64,000 bases of DNA from Macrostomum hystrix (lineage: Eukaryota; Platyhelminthes; Macrostomidae). The notes beneath the pieces are model-generated. The model searched no databases. It saw only the letters and a program-made list of their open reading frames with translations, and was not told the DNA's origin. Of this stretch, positions 50,976 through 64,000 are shown piece by piece (within the stretch, counting starts at the first letter, position 1; the number at the start of each line of letters is the position of its first letter). The stretch lies in assembly GCA_950097015.1 (NCBI GenBank), contig CATNEN010000038.1:19316001-19380000 (forward strand), written 5' to 3'. The position numbers and the translations under genes were made by a program.

Positions 50976-53454
50976 TCACTTGGCGGCCTTGCCCTTGGCC
51001 TGCTTCTGTTTGCCAGCAGCTGCCTTGGCCTTCTTAACTGGCGGCTGCTTCTGTTTGGCCGGCGATTCAGCCTGAAAAATGTTGAGAAGCAAGAATAAGT
51101 AGAACTGTTAGCGGTAGTTGTGGAATACGTGTTCAAGTTACGAGTTAAAGTAGCGAGTAAATACTGATGAACTAAAAAAATAATCTTACCCTTCGCTTCT
51201 TAGCCAGAGCCTTTCGCTGAGTCAGGATCGCCTTACGCTTCAGCACCAGAGCGAACGGATTTAGTTTGGCCATAACGTTGACATTCTTTAACGGATTCTT
51301 CTTAAGCACAGATCTAGGCTGGCGAGTCTGCCGCGGCCTAACGGCGGCCTTGACTTCGTCCGAGTGCAGAATGCGAGTGAGGTCGGTGCTGGTCATTTTA
51401 CTGTCCGGCAGGCTGGCCCTAGTGTAGATCTGGTCCAATTGCCTGAAAGCCGACTCGGACCAGATGACGAAACGGCCCAGGTGACCGCCGGGAGCCAGTT
51501 TGAGCAGGTTGAGTCGATTAACACAGATTAGCGTCACGCCGGGTATGTTGCGAAACGCTCTACATAGACCATTGTCTTTTGAGTAAATCACAAGCGGGCC
51601 GCGTTTCTGAATGCGAGCTCGATTGCGCATCTTACCGCGGCCGGCGCGGAACCGCCTGCTAGCGTACACCTTCTGAATGTCCGGCCAGGCTTTCACTCGC
51701 TTGAGGAAGGCGACGGCTTCTTTGGTCTTCTTCAGGTCCTGGACAGAGTCGCTAACCACTAGGGGCACCTCGCTGATCTTCTCGATGCGATGTCCTGGAT
51801 TTGATATTTGTTTTACTAAATAACATAATGAAACCAGATACGGCTACAGCTAACACTTACTGCTTCAGCTAACACTTACTGCTTCAGCTAACACTTACTG
51901 CTTCAGCTAACAGTTGCGGCTACAGCTAACACTTACTGCTTCAGCTAACACTTACTGCTTCAGCTAACAGTTGCGGCTACAGCTAACAGTTACGGCTACA
52001 GCTAACAGTTACGGCTGCAGCTAACAGTTACGGCTACAGCTAACAGTTACGGCTACAGCTAACAGTTACGGCTTTAACAACAAAGCTATTATTATATAGC
52101 AATCTAAGCAATAGACAAAGTCTTTCGTATTTTGGAACTAAAATAAATGGTTATCTATTGACAAAAACAAAGACTATAATGATTAACGGCAACACACTAC
52201 AAGAGCTTACAATATAAAAAAACTACGCAAGATTTAATTTTAAACGTTTCATAAATGATTCTACCTAAAAGTAAACACAAAGAAAGTGTTAAACTTTCTC
52301 GTTAGTTAACCTCACCCCTAGCCAGTACTAGACTAGTAACACCAGTAGCCGCAATGGCGGAAGCCACAGCGAATCGACGCTGTTGAACATTAATTCGGCG
52401 ATGCCAACGGCGCCAGGTCTTTGTCGGTGCAAACATTCTGCCGCCGCGGCACATATTGCCGAATGCGCCCTGGCCGGAGCGGCTAGTACCGCCGCCGCGT
52501 ACTCGAGGAATGCGAGCAACAGCCCGGCCGGTGCCCCAGGATTCGGCGGACACCTACTCAGACGAAAGATGATTTTAAGTAAGACTTTTAACATGGCTAA
52601 GCCGATTGAAAACGCCTGAGAGTACGACGAACTTAATGAGTGTCACACAGAATCGCATTTCTTTCCAACAGCCTTATTAGGATCAAGATTTGCAATTCAA
52701 TTGTATAGCAGAGTTTTTCTGTGTTAAGCCAGTTTTTTGGTAGTTTTTGCACCTTGTTGAATCTAAGATTCAAAGTAGCTCACACTAATAGTTTTATTAT
52801 TTAGCGAAAGTAGACCCGCAGCCAGTAAGGAGGCCATTCTGCTAATTTTGCTGACTCCTAAACACACATGCACACGGATACCATACTCAGGCACACGCTC
52901 ACACAGGTGTGTACATCTGCCCTGACCTGATTCTCTCATTGGCAGGCAGTGTGCACTCTCACTGTGAATTGGAGGTTGACCCGCAATGGCATAAATTGCA
53001 CGACAAGCCCCCAAGCCTTTTCTCTGTGGCTGCGACCTCAAATGAATGCGGCCTTGCCGCAGAATCAAGCTCAGAGACCTTGGTGCGAGAGGCTGCATTT
53101 GACCACTCTGCAACTCACATGTTAAGTAGTTAGCTACATCTACACTACTTACACAAGCTTGTGTGAAGTGCCTGCTTGAAAACCAATAAGTAGTAAGAGC
53201 TCAGTTTTATTATTATTCTTTGCAGGTAAACTAAGTTACTACAACTAGCAAAATAAAAGATTTAAAGTTACCTGATGACCAGCATTAACATGCACAGCAT
53301 AGGGTTGGCGAGCATTTTTGCGCATCTGATCGTGCACAAAGTTCAGAATATCTGGCCTAATTGGTGCACGAAATACAGATGGCAGAGCTAGGCAGGAGCC
53401 AGTTGCCTCGCCTTCCTTTGCTGCCTGCACTGTGACTGTGGGTCGGGCACTCAT
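50976..53454 (-). CDS. RPL4: 60S ribosomal protein L4 (uL4)
   Basis: Four exons on the minus strand, 53454-53272, 52553-52316, 51794-51190 and 51071-50976 (TGA), agree in phase and give 373 residues. uL4 lies by the peptide exit tunnel, where its long loop lines the constriction. Conserved blocks: [15 protein letters not shown] and RQPYAV (exon 1), [40 protein letters not shown] (exon 2), [54 protein letters not shown] and VLKKNPLKN (exon 3). Exon 4 is a Lys/Ala/Gln tail, shorter than the human C-terminal extension (427 residues in total). Intron 1 holds a SINE B and intron 2 a minisatellite. No C/D-box snoRNA was recognised in the introns. TTTTCAG lies about 30 bp before the ATG on the coding strand and could be a 5' UTR intron or trans-splice acceptor. 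Confidence 0.97.
51845..52075. repeat. 18-bp minisatellite, RPL4 intron 2
   Basis: About 13 copies of TACAGCTAACAGTTACGGC and TTCAGCTAACACTTACTGC variants, the two types arranged in blocks. It lies toward the 3' end of the intron in transcript orientation, an exception to the trend in the window. Confidence 0.9.
52795..53125 (-). mobile_element. SINE family B, RPL4 intron 1
   Basis: Plus-strand words GCAGCCAGTAAGGAGGCCAT, TGCTGACTCCTAAACACAC, AGGTGTGTACATCTGCCCTG and AATGAATGCGGCC match the other family B copies. An inverted tRNA-like head lies at the right (about 53060-53115). It has the same orientation as RPL4 transcription. Confidence 0.78.
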
Positions 53455-53676
53455 TGTCTAGCTGCTAGTAGTGGTACTACTGAAAAGACATTACAAATCT
53501 GTATCCTAGCTAGAATTTGTCATTACAAGTTTAACTCCTTAAAAATCAAGGTACAAGTCTACTTTTTCTTAATACTCCATAATAATATATTTAAATTGGA
53601 ACAATTTTAATGATTAGAACCTTCGAATTTAGAAGACAAGGACAAACTAGACATAGTATATATATTTATTTAAAAA
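53455..53676 (-). promoter_or_regulatory. RPL4 upstream region, bounded by a Helitron
   Basis: Only 222 bp separate the RPL4 start codon from the third Helitron. The RPL4 5' UTR and core promoter presumably lie in this AT-rich stretch or partly inside the Helitron. No TATA box was assigned. Confidence 0.35.
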
Positions 53677-54264
53677 TCTATATATATAAAAGTGAAAACT
53701 CTGTCTGTGTGTGTGTGTGTGCAACCTTTTGTCTTTATAGACGCCGAAACCGCTCAACCAAATCGCACCAAACTTTGCACATACCTAAAACCACCTACGC
53801 TGAGTGCAATAGGCTACTCAAATTCCCGAAAAATCATTTCCTTCCTGCTCAAAAGTGCAAAAAAACTGCTCAAAAATCGTCAAAAAATCACTCAATTCGA
53901 CATATCGTCGCCCCACTTTGTCAGATTTTCTCCAAATTTGAACCACTTACACTTTACATGTTTTCCAACAATGCTGTCAATTTTGAACATCTCTACTCAA
54001 TCCAGAGCAAAGCTGCATCATCTCAAAGTGAGTCACTTTTTGTTTTCCGAGGACAGCCACCCCAACTCCCCTCCGCCACTCTGCGGGCCAAATTTTATTA
54101 CAGCCACCCCCTCCCTTCCCCGGGCGCCGAAGCCCCAGACTGTACATTGTATTTCAAGCCGTGAATGTACACAGCCCAAACCCCTAGACTGTCTACTGGC
54201 CCCCAAGCAGCACTGAGACTGAGTGCGGTGAGTGTGGTGGCGTCCCAGTGCGCAGGGCTCTCTG

Positions 54265-54474
54265 CAGTTCCCTGTGAGAGTGTGCTTTGCGATGACTATT
54301 AACAAGGCTCAGGGACAGTCGCTGAAGGTGGCTGGCATCAACCTGGAGACTCCTTGCTTCTCACATGGGCAGCTTTATGTCGCCTGCTCCCGTGTTGGAA
54401 CTCCAGCTGGCCTATTCATTTTCGCACCAAGGGGAAGAACGAAGAATGTGGTGTATCCCCAGGCCTTGAGGTGA
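54265..54474 (+). pseudogene. C-terminal remnant of the Helitron Rep-helicase
   Basis: Matches about the last 70 residues of the 1783-residue protein (INKAQGQS, YVACSRVGTPAG, ending VVYPQ-LR) with one clear change near the end (QALR versus QDLR). About 60 bp of sequence not found in the full copies joins it to the 5' leader at about 54200-54264. There is no Rep or Walker A region. Confidence 0.93.
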
Positions 54475-54596
54475 CTCGCAAGCAATTAATAGAAAAGTAG
54501 TCACGAATTGACCTTGACCTGTCTAACTCTGAACTCTGTACAGTTTAATTTTGTTTCTTTGACATTGTTATTGTTATGCCATGGCTATTTTCCTTA

Positions 54597-55238
54597 GGGT
54601 AATGTATCATCAACCGAACAGTGTATCTTCAAAACCGAACAAGAATTTTGACTCATTCCTTGGTCTCATGCAAGACAGAAACAAGCTATTGTGTTTCACA
54701 GAACAACTAATTTGAAAGTTGAAGAAATTATCTACAAGCTGAGGCATGATGTGCAATGAAGCATTAAGAGGAAAGAAAGATATTGATGTTTTAGTAGAAA
54801 TTTTTTTTGTAAAAGCATACTTTTTAACAACATTTTTTCAGTATGTACTTTAGACGAAGATTGTATGTGGTTGCTTGCCAATTAAATGACCATAAATGTA
54901 GTTATTTATAGAGCATGAAAAATGCTTTCAAATGACATAATTCATGATAGTTCACTCCTTAAAATAAGATTAAACCACTCACTCAAATTGTAAAACCAAA
55001 CATCAAATTCTCTGTTTGGTTTGAAGATACATGAAAATCATTGTTTGGTTTTAGATAAAAAGCAGGAATAACTTTTTTCTATTTGACAAAATAGCAAAAG
55101 CAGATACTTTTTAGAAAGATGTAACTGTTTTCTATAACTTGGCTTTTGATTTATCATCATATCTTAAATAGAAAATCTGTAGCTTAGGTTTGAAGTTAAA
55201 AAAATACACATTCTTGTTTGGTTGATGATACATTACCC
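54597..55238 (+). mobile_element. 642-bp TA-flanked non-autonomous DNA transposon, copy 2
   Basis: Inserted in the third Helitron. Comparison with the full Helitrons shows the empty site CCTTATGTATAC, so the TA at 54595-54596 and 55239-55240 is the target duplication. Terminal inverted repeats are GGGTAATGTATCATCAACC. It is the same length as the copy at 33866-34507. Confidence 0.96.
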
Positions 55239-55269
55239 TATGTATACGCGTGTACATGCATACTGTATA

Positions 55270-55498
55270 CAGAGGCAGATTTAGGGGGGGCAGGGGGGGG
55301 GGGCGCAGTCGCCCCCCTAAATTTTAATCATGGGAATAAGATGCCCCCACCTTTTTGGCCGCTGGCTCCCGTTTTTCAGCCGCTGGCGCCCTTTCTTGGC
55401 TCCTGGCGCCCTTTTTCGGCCGCTGGCACCCCCTCTGTGATTCTCATGGCGCTCCCCTGACAGACCACCACAAAACAAAATTCTTGGATCTGCCACTG
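55270..55498. mobile_element. hAT-type MITE with intact 8-bp target duplication
   Basis: 229 bp. Left end CAGAGGCAGATTTAGG, right end inverted CAGTGGCAGATCCAAG. ACTGTATA flanks both sides (55262-55269 and 55499-55506). The left part is also present in both full Helitrons, but the right part and second duplication are missing there. Confidence 0.92.
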
Positions 55499-55734
55499 AC
55501 TGTATAGAGGAATGGCTAAGAGACATGTTTCTAAAGAAGTAATCAAGAGGGGGCTGTTTGGACAAACTGTTCACTTATTTTTTACTTAAAACGCCCTTAA
55601 ACAAACTCTTCACTTTTCATTAATGCAGTAAATAAATAAATGGTGACCTTCACTATAAAGTTAATACAGAGACGTGAATTGCTTACTGCTTTGCTTTAAA
55701 TTTCTGCCCCAAAAACAACGGGCAAAAAAGCTAG

Positions 55735-56780
55735 TGTTATATATATTAGACAAAGAAAATCAATTTTAATAAAACTATATTTTATAGAACTGATTGGCTA
55801 AGGAACAAAAACCAAGGGATAGCATTTATATAAGCTAACTTGTAAATTTGATATTATATATATGTCTGGGGTGATTTATTAGGTGATCATGACTACATTA
55901 AATCACGAAACAGTCAGTATTGAGTTAGCAATAATAGCATCCACCCTTCCATAAGCTAGGCCCTACAGTGGGCCTGAATTACTTTTCTTAGGCTGAATGG
56001 GTGAATGGGTGTAATGGGTGACCTTGCTTTCTCATAATCTCTTTAGTCAAGGACTAGGACTTGCCTTCTTAGGGACTCTAAAACATGTGCTGGAAATTTT
56101 TAGACTTTTTGACTATTGTAGGTCTCCAATTAAGACAAAACCTAAGATGTTAGCTAAAATAGTTAGACTATCGTTATCATTATAAAATGTAGATAAATCA
56201 TCATTATAAATGATTGTAATGGCTATCCAGGAGAAGCAAAGTAAAATACATTTATCATATGTCTGCTTCTGAAAATATAGGCCTATAAAAAATTATTTTA
56301 AGGTACAAGGTACCCACTACACACCTAGGACACTGATTCTCCAGATTCTCGCGACTCAACTCGAGGCAAGCAGCGTAAAGTAAACTACGTGGAAGAAGAA
56401 GAATTGTTTGAAATTTTGATGGCTTAAACAAAGTTACCTTATGTGAATAGTAAATTTTAGCTAAATGCATATTTAAAATTGTCTATAATTGTTTTATAAC
56501 TCTATTAACGTTTTTCTGTTTGTAAACTATCATTAATTTTTTGAGCGAACTGAAAACAAAATTTTATGAATTTCTGATTTTATTATCAATTCGAATATGT
56601 TTTCATAGGGCCAAGCGATCAAAGTAGTACTTCCTTTCTGTCCATTTTTTAAATATTATTACTAGACACGTTTTCCGTTTATATTTCCGTTTACACCCTT
56701 TCTTTCGTGACAGAAAAGATTTTGTTGCTCTAAGTATTCTACTGTCGCGAAAATTGTTCTATTTAATCAATTTAAGAATT
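55735..56780. other. Spacer upstream of CaM kinase I
   Basis: AT-rich unique-looking DNA. No gene is recognised. Pyrimidine-rich TTTCTTTCGTGACAG at about 56700 precedes the start codon by about 65 bp and could be an acceptor for a 5' UTR exon or a spliced leader. Confidence 0.4.

Positions 56781-64000
<7,220 letters not shown>

Larger units (their letters stand above)
53677..55734 (+). mobile_element. Internally deleted Helitron with two nested transposons
   Basis: 2058 bp. It starts TCTATATATATAAAAGTG after host A (53676) and ends with hairpin TGCCC/GGGCA and CTAG before host T (55735), the same termini as the two full copies. About 530 bp of the 5' leader is kept; most of the Rep-helicase is deleted, leaving its last 70 or so codons. 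A 642-bp TA-flanked element (54597-55238) and a 229-bp hAT MITE (55270-55498) sit in its 3' part. It lacks transposition genes and would depend on full-length relatives. Confidence 0.95.

Noticed and set aside
51072-52315. snoRNA in RPL4 introns, as known for vertebrate RPL4
   Set aside because: No paired C box and D box of suitable spacing was found on the coding strand.

Overview
The window is animal nuclear DNA: split genes with GC-richer exons, AT-rich introns, GT-AG splice sites, tRNA-derived SINEs, Helitrons, and genes found in animals (KNTC1/Rod, WDR37, CaM kinase I, a lengsin-like glutamine synthetase relative). The species cannot be read from the sequence. A spiralian invertebrate such as a flatworm would fit, but that is a guess. 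No prokaryotic features are present.

Layout. 1-890: 13-bp minisatellite. 1473-5666 (+): three-exon lengsin-like gene whose first intron is mostly a 20-bp satellite. 6602-19449: two complete Helitrons on the minus strand, each 6424 bp, with identical predicted 1783-residue Rep-helicases, joined head to tail with no base between them. 19766-20449: foldback element with about 100-bp inverted arms. 21670-40748 (+): 15-exon KNTC1 (Rod) gene; the splice model keeps one frame and gives 2197 residues. 41945-44763 (+): mitochondrial-type acyl-CoA dehydrogenase, 5' end unresolved. 45876-48408 (+): WDR37. 50976-53454 (-): ribosomal protein L4. 53677-55734 (+): third Helitron, internally deleted and carrying two further transposons. 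56781-63574 (+): CaM kinase I, running off the window.

Almost every long intron carries its own private minisatellite, in most cases starting within about 170 bp of the 5' splice site. Introns and spacers also hold two SINE families (called A and B here), two hAT-type MITEs with 8-bp target duplications and two 642-bp elements with TA target duplications. The host genes are unrelated housekeeping or signalling genes and form no operon. The most notable biology is in the mobile DNA: the Helitron concatemer, the nested insertions that reveal family history, and the non-random placement of tandem repeats in introns.
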